From positions 20,759-84,758 of IMG/VR virus record IMGVR_UViG_3300009080_000001: DNA of 64,000 nucleotides. One strand, given 5' to 3'. The notes beneath the pieces are model-generated. The model saw nothing but the letters and a program-made list of their open reading frames with translations, searched no databases and was not told the origin of the DNA. This DNA is from a virus. A program made the position numbers and the translations under genes. How positions within the stretch are numbered: the stretch's first letter is position 1; each line of letters begins with the position of its first letter. This document shows, in pieces, positions 6,971-14,579 of this stretch.

Positions 6971-8218
6971 ATGAGTGAAGAAAAGAAACAACCAACAGCA
7001 TTAGAAGTAGCACAAGGTAGAACTAGAATCGAGTTATTACTTACGAAGTTATATAACCACCCGACAGATAGATTCTATGCACATTTATTCTTCCATGTAG
7101 ATAGAAGAGTAGATAACGCAACGTGTCCAACAATGGGAGTTGGCATGAAAGGCGGAAGGATTCAGATGGTATATAATACTGAGTTCATTAAGCAATATAG
7201 TGACGAGGTTATTACTGAGATTCTTAAGCATGAATGTATGCACCTTATTAACGATCATATTAGTAGAGGTAGAGGTGCTAAAGAGAAGAATATGACTAAG
7301 CACAAGATGGAAAATATTGCCCAAGATTGTGCTATTAATCAATCGTTAAATGGTGCAATTATCAAGGAAATTGGTGGTGTAGATTTAGATAGCTTTAGGA
7401 AGCTCTTAACGCATCAACCAGAGGACTTTATACTTGAGGCAGGTATGACCTCAGATTATTATTATAAGCTCTTAGAACAGGAAAAGCAGGATCGTGAGGA
7501 TGCAGGAGAAGGCGACCAAGAGCAAGGTGAAGGATCACTAGGTCAACAGCTAGGTGACTTAGAAATGGACGATCATGGTCAATTTGGAGAAATGGACGCA
7601 TTAGATCAAGCTATGTTAGACGAAAAGATTAAGCAAGCTGCTGAGGACGCTAGAGCTAGTGGAGCAGGAAACCTACCAAGTGAAGTAGAGGAAATGTTAA
7701 AGCTTAGAAAGAAACCTAAAGAGAATTGGAAGAGGTTACTTAGACAATTTATTGGTGGTGGTGTTAGGTCTGATAAAAAGAAAACAAGAAGTAAACGTAA
7801 TAGACGTTACGGGATTAAGTTTTCAGGAAACAAAAAGGACTATGTTGCAAGGATATTAGTAGTACTAGATACATCAGGAAGTATGTACGGTGATAGAACT
7901 GACAAGGTACTGAATGAAATTTACGGTATCTGGAAAGCTAACCCATCAACTAAGCTCGACATTGTTGAGTGTGATGCTCAGATCCAAGACGTATTTGAGT
8001 ACGATGGTAAGGACAAATTTGCCATTACAGGGCGTGGAGGAACTAACATGACTCCTGCATTAGAGTATGCTGATAAACACAAGTACGACGGTGTTATAAT
8101 GCTTACAGACGGTGAATTTTGGGAGACTTTCAAGAATCATAAGACTCCTAGTTTATGGGTAATTGCAGGTAATCCAAGTTATACGTCGCCAATTGGTAAG
8201 ACGGTACATTTAAAGTAG
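6971..8218 (+). CDS. Putative metallopeptidase fused to a VWA domain
   Basis: 415 residues. An HExxH zinc motif (HECMH, residues about 87-91, followed by LINDH) lies in an N-terminal metallopeptidase-like domain. A Glu/Gln/Gly-rich acidic linker follows (about 170-230). The C-terminal VWA-like domain carries the MIDAS residues DTSGS (about 299-303), GGTNMTPAL and LTDGE. This architecture (DUF2201-type metallopeptidase plus VWA) is a known partner of MoxR ATPases, and the MoxR gene lies at 4879. It probably remodels or cleaves a host or phage complex. Substrate unknown. Confidence 0.8.
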   Translation: MSEEKKQPTALEVAQGRTRIELLLTKLYNHPTDRFYAHLFFHVDRRVDNATCPTMGVGMKGGRIQMVYNTEFIKQYSDEVITEILKHECMHLINDHISRGRGAKEKNMTKHKMENIAQDCAINQSLNGAIIKEIGGVDLDSFRKLLTHQPEDFILEAGMTSDYYYKLLEQEKQDREDAGEGDQEQGEGSLGQQLGDLEMDDHGQFGEMDALDQAMLDEKIKQAAEDARASGAGNLPSEVEEMLKLRKKPKENWKRLLRQFIGGGVRSDKKKTRSKRNRRYGIKFSGNKKDYVARILVVLDTSGSMYGDRTDKVLNEIYGIWKANPSTKLDIVECDAQIQDVFEYDGKDKFAITGRGGTNMTPALEYADKHKYDGVIMLTDGEFWETFKNHKTPSLWVIAGNPSYTSPIGKTVHLK

Positions 8219-8227
8219 GAGGTAATT

Positions 8228-8563
8228 ATGGACGATATTAAAGTAGGAGATTATTTTAAAGACAGTAGTGGGTGTTATTTTGAAATAGCAGGGTATTTCA
8301 AAGATAGCGAGGATAAAAATATATACGTAATAAAGTTAGATGATTATATTGAAGGGGTTCCTTTAAAAAGACTTATTTCAGACTACGGATTTAAAAAACA
8401 AATTAATGCTCTTAATTTAGACGATAAATATAGCTATCATTATATGCCAAAACAATCAGATTGGACATTAGCATATGACAAAGTTAAAGATACAAGACTA
8501 GCAAGGAAAATGTGTAAGAAAATATACAAAGAAGAGGACGGTTGGTTATATGTCAAAATTTAA
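8228..8563 (+). CDS. KVGD-domain protein with C-terminal TRLARK tag
   Basis: 111 residues. The N-terminus (DDIKVGDYFKDSSGCYFEI) begins a small predicted beta-barrel. The C-terminus is VKDTRLARKMCKKIYK followed by EEDGWLYVKI, a clear tag with Cys in place of Tyr/Phe. AGGAGG lies 5 bp before the ATG. The stop overlaps the next gene by 14 bp, the next ATG being formed inside the tag's TGG-TTA-TAT-G. First member of a run of similar genes. Confidence 0.75.
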   Translation: MDDIKVGDYFKDSSGCYFEIAGYFKDSEDKNIYVIKLDDYIEGVPLKRLISDYGFKKQINALNLDDKYSYHYMPKQSDWTLAYDKVKDTRLARKMCKKIYKEEDGWLYVKI

Positions 8564-8849
8564 AGTTGGTGATGTAGTTACTTTACGAAAAGATAGTAAA
8601 TATTACAAACATAACGATTTGTATGCTCATATATGTGATAAAGGATCTGGTACTATACTCGAAATCTATGACGATTATACCACACACATTTATGGGATAA
8701 AATGGAATAGTATGCCAGAAGGTGAACATGGGTATACTGACTGTTCGTTAAGAGAAGTTGATATAGAAATAAAATATAAATATACAAGACTAGCAGAGAA
8801 AGTCTACCCAAAAGGATATAAAGATGGTAAATGGTGGGTGTTATGTTAA
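8550..8849 (+). CDS. KVGD-domain protein with tag of the YKYTRLAEK subtype
   Basis: 99 residues starting MSKFKVGDVVTLRKD, a predicted SH3/KOW-like barrel. The C-terminus is YKYTRLAEKVYPKGYK then DGKWWVLC. This variant (Ala-Glu-Lys instead of Ala-Arg-Lys, Pro-Lys-Gly, Trp-Trp) is shared with the genes at 10609 and 34283, suggesting they descend from one duplicated gene. Start lies within the previous gene; GGACGGTTGG may serve as ribosome site. Confidence 0.75.
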   Translation: MSKFKVGDVVTLRKDSKYYKHNDLYAHICDKGSGTILEIYDDYTTHIYGIKWNSMPEGEHGYTDCSLREVDIEIKYKYTRLAEKVYPKGYKDGKWWVLC

Positions 8850-9118
8850 AAGTTGAGGATTTAAGAGTTGGTGATATATTAGTAAACTCCTCTATTAAAT
8901 ATAGGATAGAAAGTATATCTGAAAAAGGATTTGTGCTATATTCGTATAGATATTCAGCTAGTCTTGAAAATGAGATATCTGTAAGTCATATGGGAAGGAC
9001 TATGAGAAACGGACACACTATATTACTATTTACAATAGTAAATAACACTAAACTAGCCCGTAAACTATACCCAAAAGCAGAGGTACTTGAAAACGGTAAA
9101 TTAAGGATTAGAGGATGA
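8843..9118 (+). CDS. VGD-domain protein with C-terminal TRLARK tag
   Basis: 91 residues. The ATG at 8843 (after GGTGGG) is preferred over one at 8831. N-terminus: LKVEDLRVGDILVNSSIKY. Tag: NNTKLARKLYPKAEV, then ENGKLRIRG, with Lys for Arg in the TRL position. The C-terminal Arg/Ile/Arg ending resembles the copy at 12697. Confidence 0.7.
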   Translation: MLKVEDLRVGDILVNSSIKYRIESISEKGFVLYSYRYSASLENEISVSHMGRTMRNGHTILLFTIVNNTKLARKLYPKAEVLENGKLRIRG

Positions 9119-9315
9119 GTTGGTTATTAATGTTAGTATTACTAGCTTCGATATTTTCTTGGGTATTAACACATAGATATCAAGAAGAAATAGACGAGCT
9201 TAAAAAGAAACATAATTCAGAGATTGACGATTATCAGGATCAGATATATGATACTATGAATGAGATTGTTGAACTTGAGACTAAGATTAAAGATTTAAAA
9301 AGGAGGAAGTATTGA
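9115..9315 (+). CDS. Small membrane-anchored coiled-coil protein
   Basis: 66 residues: one N-terminal membrane helix (SWLLMLVLLASIFSWVL) followed by a charged heptad-repeat coiled coil (EEIDELKKKHNSEIDDYQDQ and onward) ending in basic residues. The topology fits an inner-membrane spanin or another membrane-tethered scaffold; a lipoprotein gene follows at 9721, as in two-component spanin pairs. The pairing is inference only. Confidence 0.55.
   Translation: MSWLLMLVLLASIFSWVLTHRYQEEIDELKKKHNSEIDDYQDQIYDTMNEIVELETKIKDLKRRKY
9224..9252 (+). promoter_or_regulatory. Possible internal sigma70 promoter
   Basis: TTGACG at 9224-9229, 17-bp spacer, TATGAT at 9247-9252, inside the gene at 9115. No TTTACA box upstream. 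Could be chance in AT-rich DNA. Confidence 0.25.
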
Positions 9316-9602
9316 AAAAAGTATATTACTATTGTACTTGTAATAAACAGGCTAAAGGAAACGGTGCAGAGGGCTTTAGAGAGGTTTTAGTAGACAATGA
9401 AGGCATATGCTTAGACTGTGGGTACTACGCTATGGTACTGCCTAGAACGGCTAGGAATAGGATGGAAATGTACTCTATATTAAGAATTGATAAACAAAGT
9501 GAGGAGAATCATTATCTAGGTGAGAGTTTGGTAGAGACTATTAGAGGTAAACAAGAGAATTTAGAGTATAAAGGAATAAAGCCCAACAGTAAAAACTTAT
9601 AG
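9312..9602 (+). CDS. Small zinc-ribbon-like protein
   Basis: 96 residues from a TTG start at 9312 behind AGGAGG. The pair YYYCTCNKQAKG (Cys 8 and 10) and GICLDCGYY (CxxCG) could hold one zinc. The remaining half is charged, with no known domain. It overlaps the preceding gene by 4 bp. Function unknown. Confidence 0.55.
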   Translation: MKKVYYYCTCNKQAKGNGAEGFREVLVDNEGICLDCGYYAMVLPRTARNRMEMYSILRIDKQSEENHYLGESLVETIRGKQENLEYKGIKPNSKNL

Positions 9603-9610
9603 GGGAGAAT

Positions 9611-9724
9611 GTGTCACAAAAAGAAAAGATAAAGTTTGCTATCTGGTTACACAACAAGTTAATTGATAGGTACCCAGAGATATTTAAAAACATGAAAAAA
9701 CAATATGAAAAGGAGAAAAAATGA
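9611..9724 (+). CDS. 37-residue hypothetical protein
   Basis: GTG at 9611 preceded by AGGGGAG, ending TGA 9722-9724 in an ATGA overlap with the next start. The peptide is SQKEKIKFAIWLHNKLIDRY then a Lys-rich tail. The ribosome site and the overlap support translation. No function suggested. Confidence 0.5.
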   Translation: MSQKEKIKFAIWLHNKLIDRYPEIFKNMKKQYEKEKK

Positions 9725-9930
9725 AGCAGATATTACTAGTACTAATGATGATAGGATTTACAGCGTGTTCAGGATTACCTGTAAAGCGTGGTGGTAGTAC
9801 CTCTATAGACCGCACAGAGCGTTGTGTGTTAAGGTTGGTAGAGAATAATGGGATTAGTGCGTCAGAGGCAGAGAAGGTATGTTCTAGGATATTTAGACGT
9901 AATTATGATACAATTGGGATTAAGAGGTAA
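9721..9930 (+). CDS. Small lipoprotein
   Basis: 69 residues with a type II signal peptide: MKQILLVLMMIGFTACSG, lipobox FTAC with Cys16. The mature part has further Cys residues (ERCVLRLVENN, EKVCSRIF) that could form a disulfide. An outer-membrane lipoprotein of this size could be an o-spanin or a superinfection-exclusion protein. Stop TAA overlaps the next ATG (TAATG). Confidence 0.65.
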   Translation: MKQILLVLMMIGFTACSGLPVKRGGSTSIDRTERCVLRLVENNGISASEAEKVCSRIFRRNYDTIGIKR

Positions 9931-10172
9931 TGTTAAAAGTCGGAGATTATGTTTCTATTAAACAGGGTAAAAATCTAAAAGGCGATAAAGTTGGTGTATT
10001 TAGAAAAGTTACTGAATATATTGGTAAGTATGATTTATATAAAATAGAAGGTACTGAAGGTTATCCTTATTTTGAAGACGAGTTAGACGTTTATACTAGA
10101 GTTAAGAATACAAGACTTGCAAGGAAAATGTATCCAAAAGCAGTTGAAGAAAATGGTTGGTTGTATATATGA
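9930..10172 (+). CDS. KVGD-domain protein with C-terminal TRLARK tag
   Basis: 80 residues. N-terminus MLKVGDYVSIKQGKNLKGDK, then a short beta-rich stretch. Tag: VKNTRLARKMYPKAV then EENGWLYI, one of the copies closest to consensus. The sequence GGTTGTATATATG at the end of the tag contains the start codon (10169) of the dCMP deaminase gene. Confidence 0.75.
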   Translation: MLKVGDYVSIKQGKNLKGDKVGVFRKVTEYIGKYDLYKIEGTEGYPYFEDELDVYTRVKNTRLARKMYPKAVEENGWLYI

Positions 10173-10612
10173 AGTACTATAAACTACAAAACTATATGAA
10201 ACAAGCTGAGGTAATAGCTAAGAACTCTCCAGATACACAGAAACAAGTAGGAGCAGTACTAGTTAAGATAGATGGCGGAGAAGTTATAGCACAAGGTTAT
10301 AACGGATACGTAAGGAATACTATGACAGCATTGCCTACGACTAGACCAAAGAAGTATGAGTACATGATACATGCGGAAGAGAACGTGATATTAAACTGTG
10401 CTAGAAATGGCATTAGTACTAAAGACTGTTATTTAGTTTGCACTTTAAGTCCATGTAAATCATGTATGAGGAGAATGAAGCAAGCAGGAATTTCAACTAT
10501 TTACTTTAAAGAGAAGTACAAAGACTTCGAAGATCAGCTAACTATGAAAGATTTACAAATAGAGTTGACGCAGGTGAAGGATTACTATAGAATAAAGTTG
10601 GAGGTTAAATGA
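10169..10612 (+). CDS. dCMP deaminase
   Basis: 147 residues from the ATG at 10169; a start at 10157 would lie deeper inside the previous gene. Zinc-dependent cytidine/deoxycytidylate deaminase signature: H68-A-E70 (HAEENVILNCARNG) and P95-C96-K-S-C99 (PCKSCMRRMKQAGI). These are the zinc ligands and the catalytic Glu. The enzyme converts dCMP to dUMP, feeding thymidylate synthesis. Length agrees with small ComEB-type enzymes. The 3' end carries a likely promoter for the next genes. Confidence 0.9.
   Translation: MKYYKLQNYMKQAEVIAKNSPDTQKQVGAVLVKIDGGEVIAQGYNGYVRNTMTALPTTRPKKYEYMIHAEENVILNCARNGISTKDCYLVCTLSPCKSCMRRMKQAGISTIYFKEKYKDFEDQLTMKDLQIELTQVKDYYRIKLEVK
10552..10593 (+). promoter_or_regulatory. 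Sigma70-type promoter with TTTACA box, inside the deaminase gene (P8)
   Basis: TTTACA at 10552-10557, exactly 7 bp, TTGACG at 10565-10570, a 17-bp spacer, TAGAAT at 10588-10593. The -35 is followed by CAGG as in P1 (CAAGG). It reads into the gene at 10609 and the run of tagged genes behind it. Confidence 0.6.
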
Positions 10613-10905
10613 AATTTAAAGTTGGTGATAAGGTTAAGTTTAAAGACAAACCGTATTTATTTAAAATACTAATGGAAGATACTTATGGATTTTTACTAGA
10701 GGATCTTGATGTTTCACCAGATTGTTGGAAGTTATCGAATAGTTCTGTATGGACACATGAACATAGTATAAAAGCAGGAACTATGATATATAATGAGTAC
10801 GGACAATCCAGTGATCTAGAACTAGCAAAATACAAATATACAAGATTAGCAGAGAAGTTATTCCCGAAAGGACATAAAGAAGGTGATTGGTGGATATTAG
10901 ATTAA
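10609..10905 (+). CDS. KVGD-domain protein with tag of the YKYTRLAEK subtype
   Basis: 98 residues starting MKFKVGDKVKFKDKPY. The end is LAKYKYTRLAEKLFPKGH then KEGDWWILD, nearly identical to the end of the gene at 34283, nearly 24 kb away, while the middle parts of the two proteins differ. AGGTTAA precedes the ATG. Confidence 0.75.
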   Translation: MKFKVGDKVKFKDKPYLFKILMEDTYGFLLEDLDVSPDCWKLSNSSVWTHEHSIKAGTMIYNEYGQSSDLELAKYKYTRLAEKLFPKGHKEGDWWILD

Positions 10906-11021
10906 GCAAGAGTACAGAATATAACAAAGACTATGGTATTATAGTACATAATCACTTTAGAGAGTTTGTGGTTAGAGTTAGCTTTGGTGTTTATAATTGG
11001 AGAATAGTGTGGAAGAAGTAA
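10890..11021 (+). CDS. 43-residue hypothetical protein
   Basis: GTG at 10890, inside the end of the preceding tag (GAT-TGG-TGG read one base on), to TAA at 11019-11021. The peptide MDIRLSKSTEYNKDYGIIVH continues with aromatic/beta-type residues to NWRIVWKK. It fills an otherwise empty gap and overlaps the following start. Translation by re-initiation is plausible but unproven. Confidence 0.4.
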   Translation: MDIRLSKSTEYNKDYGIIVHNHFREFVVRVSFGVYNWRIVWKK

Positions 11022-11341
11022 GTAGATTTAAAGTTGGTGATATTGTTATTGGTAACGAGGATAATCACTACGGTATTACGAATAGAGAGAATATATGTAA
11101 GGTTGTTGGGTTTATTTCAGAAAATGAATATCCTCCGATAAATACACAAGGTACGGTTGAAGTCGGCGACGATATGTACGTTGAAGTTATTGAATCTAAA
11201 GATTTCGAATATGATGTTGGAAAAATATTTCCAGTAGATTCTAGTAGGTTCAAACATTGTAGAGTAGTTAACACAAGGTTAGCAAAGAAGTTATATCCAA
11301 AAGCTAATGAGTCAGAAGATGGGAAGTGGTTATATGTCTAA
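11009..11341 (+). CDS. KVGD-domain protein with C-terminal TRLARK tag
   Basis: 110 residues from GTG at 11009 behind TGGAG (an in-frame TTG at 10997 has none). N-terminus SRFKVGDIVIGNEDNHYG; a long beta-rich middle. Tag: VVNTRLAKKLYPKAN then ESEDGKWLYV. The following gene starts within TGG-TTA-T-ATG of the tag. Confidence 0.7.
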   Translation: MEEVSRFKVGDIVIGNEDNHYGITNRENICKVVGFISENEYPPINTQGTVEVGDDMYVEVIESKDFEYDVGKIFPVDSSRFKHCRVVNTRLAKKLYPKANESEDGKWLYV

Positions 11342-11699
11342 GTTTAAAGTTGGTGATATCGTTACTAGACATGGTTGGGTGTTAGAAATAGCATGTGTTT
11401 CAAATTGGGAAGATGCTAAATCTGATGCTAAAGATTGGTATGTAGCTAGAATTTTAAGTGGTAATGCTAGTTTAGGAAATGTTATTGCTGAAGAATTTGA
11501 AGGGTACTTTAGAGATAATATCAATATTGAAAGTATAATGGAATCGTTGAATAAATATCCTGTTGGTGTTAAATTCAATTGGGGATTTGAACATTCTTTT
11601 GAATCAGTAGAGCCAATTAAAAAAACAAGATTAGCATTGAAAGTGATACCAAAAGAAGATATATTAAAAGAAACTGAGGAATGGTTATGGGTAAAATAA
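11334..11699 (+). CDS. KVGD-domain protein with variant C-terminal tag
   Basis: 121 residues from the ATG at 11334; N-terminus MSKFKVGDIVTRHGWVLE. Tag: KKTRLALKVIPKEDIL then KETEEWLWVK. Here the second Arg is Leu and Tyr/Phe is Ile, an unusual divergence in the helix. The tag end again contains the next start (ATG 11687 in GGTTATGGG). Confidence 0.7.
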   Translation: MSKFKVGDIVTRHGWVLEIACVSNWEDAKSDAKDWYVARILSGNASLGNVIAEEFEGYFRDNINIESIMESLNKYPVGVKFNWGFEHSFESVEPIKKTRLALKVIPKEDILKETEEWLWVK

Positions 11700-12700
11700 A
11701 ACTAAGTAATACTAAACGTGGAAAGTACCATGAATGTCCAGCTAGGTATAACTTCCATTATAATTATAAGTACAGAACTAAAGTATATGGTAGCCCGCTT
11801 TTCTTTGGAGTAGCAGTAGATGAGGCTTTAAACAGAATGTTACTGGATAAGAAAAAGAATCATAATAAGCTTGAGAAAGAGTTGATGGAATTAACTTCAG
11901 TTGAAACATTCATTAAGTACATGACTGATGTTGAATATAACAAGCAGAATGTCTATATACCGACGTTTAAAGACTGTGCATACAGTAAGGCAGACTATGA
12001 TGCTACGATGCTCTCAGAGGAAGATTTGGAGGTCATAGGGCATGATTTAGATTACTGTTCAGCTCATGTTGAATGGTATCACGCTGAGAAGAAGAAAAAG
12101 ACTCCAGAAATATCAGAAGCAGATACACTTAGCTTTAACCTGATGAACTGGTACAGCCTTAGAAAAAAAGGACTGATGATTCTTGAGTTATATGAGAAGG
12201 ATATTATGCCTCAAATTCATGAGGTATTTAGTATACAAGAGAGAGTTAACTTACCTAATGGATCAGGTGACTCTATAGATGGTGTTATTGACTTCGTAGC
12301 AAGCTTTGTAGATGATCCTAGTGCTAAGTATGTAGTTGACAATAAGACTGCAAGTAAAGCTTATAAGGCTAAGGATTTGGACGAATCAGATCAATTACAT
12401 TTATATGCTTATTATAAGGAAATTGAGAATATTGCGTATATTGTTTGTGAGAAGAATATTAGGAAAAGAGATCCGAGAGTTAGGATTAATATATTGAAAG
12501 GTAGTACATGTGAAGACTTTACAGAGAATCTACTTGACGATTATGAGGAAGTACTGTATAACATTAGAGAGGAGAAGTTCAATCCAGATTTAAAAGGTGG
12601 TTGTATTTTCTGGGGCAAAAAATGCGAGTACTATAGTTTATGTCATTATGATAAGTTTGATGATAATATATTGGTTGATTTAAAGAAGGTTAAGAAATGA
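11687..12700 (+). CDS. PD-(D/E)XK nuclease, Cas4/RecB-like
   Basis: 337 residues from ATG 11687. Nuclease core in order: SIDGVIDFVASF (motif II Asp), YVVDNKTASK (motif III, D-x-K), then QLHLYAYYKE (the QxxxY motif). N-terminal HECPARY and C-terminal Cys in GCIFWGKKCEYYSLCHY give four Cys in the positions used by Cas4/AddB-type enzymes for an iron-sulfur cluster. Probably a DNA exonuclease working with the ERF annealing protein 1.2 kb downstream in recombination or replication-intermediate processing. Confidence 0.8.
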   Translation: MGKIKLSNTKRGKYHECPARYNFHYNYKYRTKVYGSPLFFGVAVDEALNRMLLDKKKNHNKLEKELMELTSVETFIKYMTDVEYNKQNVYIPTFKDCAYSKADYDATMLSEEDLEVIGHDLDYCSAHVEWYHAEKKKKTPEISEADTLSFNLMNWYSLRKKGLMILELYEKDIMPQIHEVFSIQERVNLPNGSGDSIDGVIDFVASFVDDPSAKYVVDNKTASKAYKAKDLDESDQLHLYAYYKEIENIAYIVCEKNIRKRDPRVRINILKGSTCEDFTENLLDDYEEVLYNIREEKFNPDLKGGCIFWGKKCEYYSLCHYDKFDDNILVDLKKVKK

Positions 12701-12999
12701 GTAGAGTTTCAGACATTAGTGCGATAACTGAAGGATGTAAAATTAAATGGAAAGGTAAACCCTTTACTGATTTGATCTACACAATAGAGAAGGTTAATCA
12801 TAAAACTGGAATTGTTTTTATAAGTTGGATAAGTGAAAGAGGTTATGACTTTGTTGATAAATACAATCTAAAGGACGCAATAGAAAGCGGTCCTATATAT
12901 TTAGTAACAATAGACGTAAAAGATACAAGATTAGCAAGAAAGTTATACCCAAATGCAGAAGTATTAGATAACGGAATGTTACGGATAAAGGAGAAATAA
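12697..12999 (+). CDS. Tagged small protein (TRLARK C-terminus)
   Basis: 100 residues; ATG overlaps the nuclease stop (ATGA). N-terminus lacks the exact KVGD pattern (ITEGCKIKWKGKPFTDLIY) but looks like the same barrel type. Tag: VKDTRLARKLYPNAEV, then DNGMLRIKEK, with Met replacing Trp. Confidence 0.7.
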   Translation: MSRVSDISAITEGCKIKWKGKPFTDLIYTIEKVNHKTGIVFISWISERGYDFVDKYNLKDAIESGPIYLVTIDVKDTRLARKLYPNAEVLDNGMLRIKEK

Positions 13000-13340
13000 T
13001 GGAAAGTTTAGAAGAAGTACTGAGTATCGATACAGATTCTCAAAAAGCAGGAGAGAATAAAGCTTTGTTAAAAGAAATCAAACAATTCTTAAAGAAACAA
13101 ACTAAGAAGGAAGTTAACTTAGAGAAGAAAGCGGAGGATATGCCTTATGAGGCTGTATCAGTTGTTGGGAATAGGTTCGTATCCATTAAGTTTAGTTTAG
13201 AAACAAGGGAAGCAGTTGTTGTTGACATTGAAGTAGATTCAAGAGATAATGGTAAACAGAATTATATGGCTTTTGGTAGAGCTGATAATAAATTAAGAAC
13301 AATGACTAGAGACTCAAAAGGAGATAATGGCGATGAGTAA
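12999..13340 (+). CDS. Hypothetical protein in recombination block
   Basis: 113 residues. A helical, Lys-rich N-terminal half (LLKEIKQFLKKQTKKEVNLE) is followed by a beta-rich half (VVGNRFVSIKFSLETREAVV). Its position between the Cas4-like nuclease and ERF genes hints at a recombination accessory role, but I recognise no family. TAATG junction with the preceding gene. Confidence 0.5.
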   Translation: MESLEEVLSIDTDSQKAGENKALLKEIKQFLKKQTKKEVNLEKKAEDMPYEAVSVVGNRFVSIKFSLETREAVVVDIEVDSRDNGKQNYMAFGRADNKLRTMTRDSKGDNGDE

Positions 13341-13701
13341 AATTAACAAAACAGCTTTAGAAGCTAAAGAACAAGACGTACAGTTAAAGATTAGAGAAGC
13401 ACAATGGTTAGAAGACTTACGTGGTAAAGGTAGAAGTCCAGAGGATGTAGAGAGTGTTGCAAGAGACATTCTAGGTATTGACGAGAATGGAAGTGTAATT
13501 GCTACAGCATCAGAAGTACTACCTAAGTTTAATAGTGCAAAAATGGCACTAATTCAAATTAACGGGTTGACAGAGAAGTTAGTAGATGGTAACTTAATAT
13601 CTCAGGAAGAAGAGATTCTACTGAATAGTATTGAAAGAAGGTTAGCAGATAAAGTATCTAAATTTTACGGTATTGACAGTATTTACGAAGGAGAACAATA
13701 G
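13333..13701 (+). CDS. Hypothetical protein
   Basis: 122 residues from ATG 13333; ATG 13327 is only 3 bp from AGGAG and less likely. Mostly helical (EAKEQDVQLKIREAQWLEDL) with an ISQEEEILLNSIERRLADKV stretch near the end. No recognised domain. The stop overlaps the next GTG. Confidence 0.5.
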   Translation: MSKINKTALEAKEQDVQLKIREAQWLEDLRGKGRSPEDVESVARDILGIDENGSVIATASEVLPKFNSAKMALIQINGLTEKLVDGNLISQEEEILLNSIERRLADKVSKFYGIDSIYEGEQ

Positions 13702-13859
13702 TGAATGACTACTTTTTAGAGACATTAGGGTTTGTATTTCTAGTATTAACAAGTGTGGGGATACTTTTATTTTTATCATATGTAATAGCTATTATTTTTG
13801 AAATAAGAGATGAAGTGTATACTATAAAAAATAAACTAAGGAAAGGGAAGAAAAAATGA
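13701..13859 (+). CDS. Small single-pass membrane protein
   Basis: 52 residues from GTG 13701 (AGGAG 12 bp upstream) to TGA 13857-13859, in an ATGA overlap with the ERF start. One long hydrophobic segment (ETLGFVFLVLTSVGILLFLS and YVIAIIF) then a basic cytoplasmic-type tail (NKLRKGKKK). Function unknown. Confidence 0.55.
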   Translation: MNDYFLETLGFVFLVLTSVGILLFLSYVIAIIFEIRDEVYTIKNKLRKGKKK

Positions 13860-14356
13860 GTAAAGAATTAACAAAGAAACTAGCAAAGATTCAGAGTACA
13901 TTACATGCACCAAAGAATCAACGCAATAGTTTTGGAAACTACAACTACCGAAGCTGTGAGGATATCTTAGAGGCTGTTAAACCGCTTCTGGGAGACTTAA
14001 CACTAGTAATTGATGATGAGATACTACCTGCTTTAGATAGGGTTTATATCAAGGCTACAGCGACGATTTCAGATGGTGAGCATAATATATCAGTATCATC
14101 ATATGCTAGAGAGTCAGACTCTAAGAAAGGTATGGATTCAGCACAGTTAACAGGAGCTACAAGTTCATATGCTAGGAAGTACGCACTTAACGGATTGTTC
14201 TTGATTGACGATAATAAAGATGCAGATACTGATGAAGCTAAAGGTGGCAAGAAAGCTGCACCAAAGAAACCAGTAGCAGCAAGTTCAAGTAAAGATAGTT
14301 TTAGAAGACCAAAAAAGAAACAAGAGCCAACACAGGAGGCATTTGATGACATCTAG
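13856..14356 (+). CDS. ERF-family single-strand annealing protein
   Basis: 166 residues. The ERF core is clear: LAKIQSTLHAPKNQRNSFGN, NYRSCEDILEAVKPLL, and the signature DSAQLTGATSSYARKYALNG followed by LFLIDDNKDADTD. ERF proteins anneal complementary single strands in phage recombination and genome circularisation. The C-terminus is a Lys/Pro/Ser-rich disordered tail. It works in the same block as the Cas4-like nuclease (11687). Confidence 0.9.
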   Translation: MSKELTKKLAKIQSTLHAPKNQRNSFGNYNYRSCEDILEAVKPLLGDLTLVIDDEILPALDRVYIKATATISDGEHNISVSSYARESDSKKGMDSAQLTGATSSYARKYALNGLFLIDDNKDADTDEAKGGKKAAPKKPVAASSSKDSFRRPKKKQEPTQEAFDDI

Positions 14357-14579
14357 TTATCAAAAGAACAAGAAGGCTATATTAAAGTACCAGAAGAATA
14401 ATCCGTACTATAGGGAATATAAGAGGATTTATGAAGCTAAGTACAGAGAAGAGAATAAGATTCTATGGAACTTAAAGTCTTGGAAAGCAACACAAAGAAA
14501 AAAAGGTAAACGTATAACGCCTGAGAAAGAAATGTTATATTTAATGTATAGATTAGCAGGGGAGAATGTCCATGTCTAA
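14346..14579 (+). CDS. Small basic hypothetical protein
   Basis: 77 residues from ATG 14346 (AGGAGG 6 bp upstream, inside the ERF gene). Extremely Lys/Tyr-rich (SSYQKNKKAILKYQKNNPYY). A basic protein next to the annealing protein may bind nucleic acid; no family recognised. Confidence 0.5.
   Translation: MTSSYQKNKKAILKYQKNNPYYREYKRIYEAKYREENKILWNLKSWKATQRKKGKRITPEKEMLYLMYRLAGENVHV

Noticed and set aside
14044-14352. Minus-strand frame over the ERF gene
   Set aside because: Antisense shadow: the ERF signature is unambiguous on the plus strand and the minus frame has no ribosome site.
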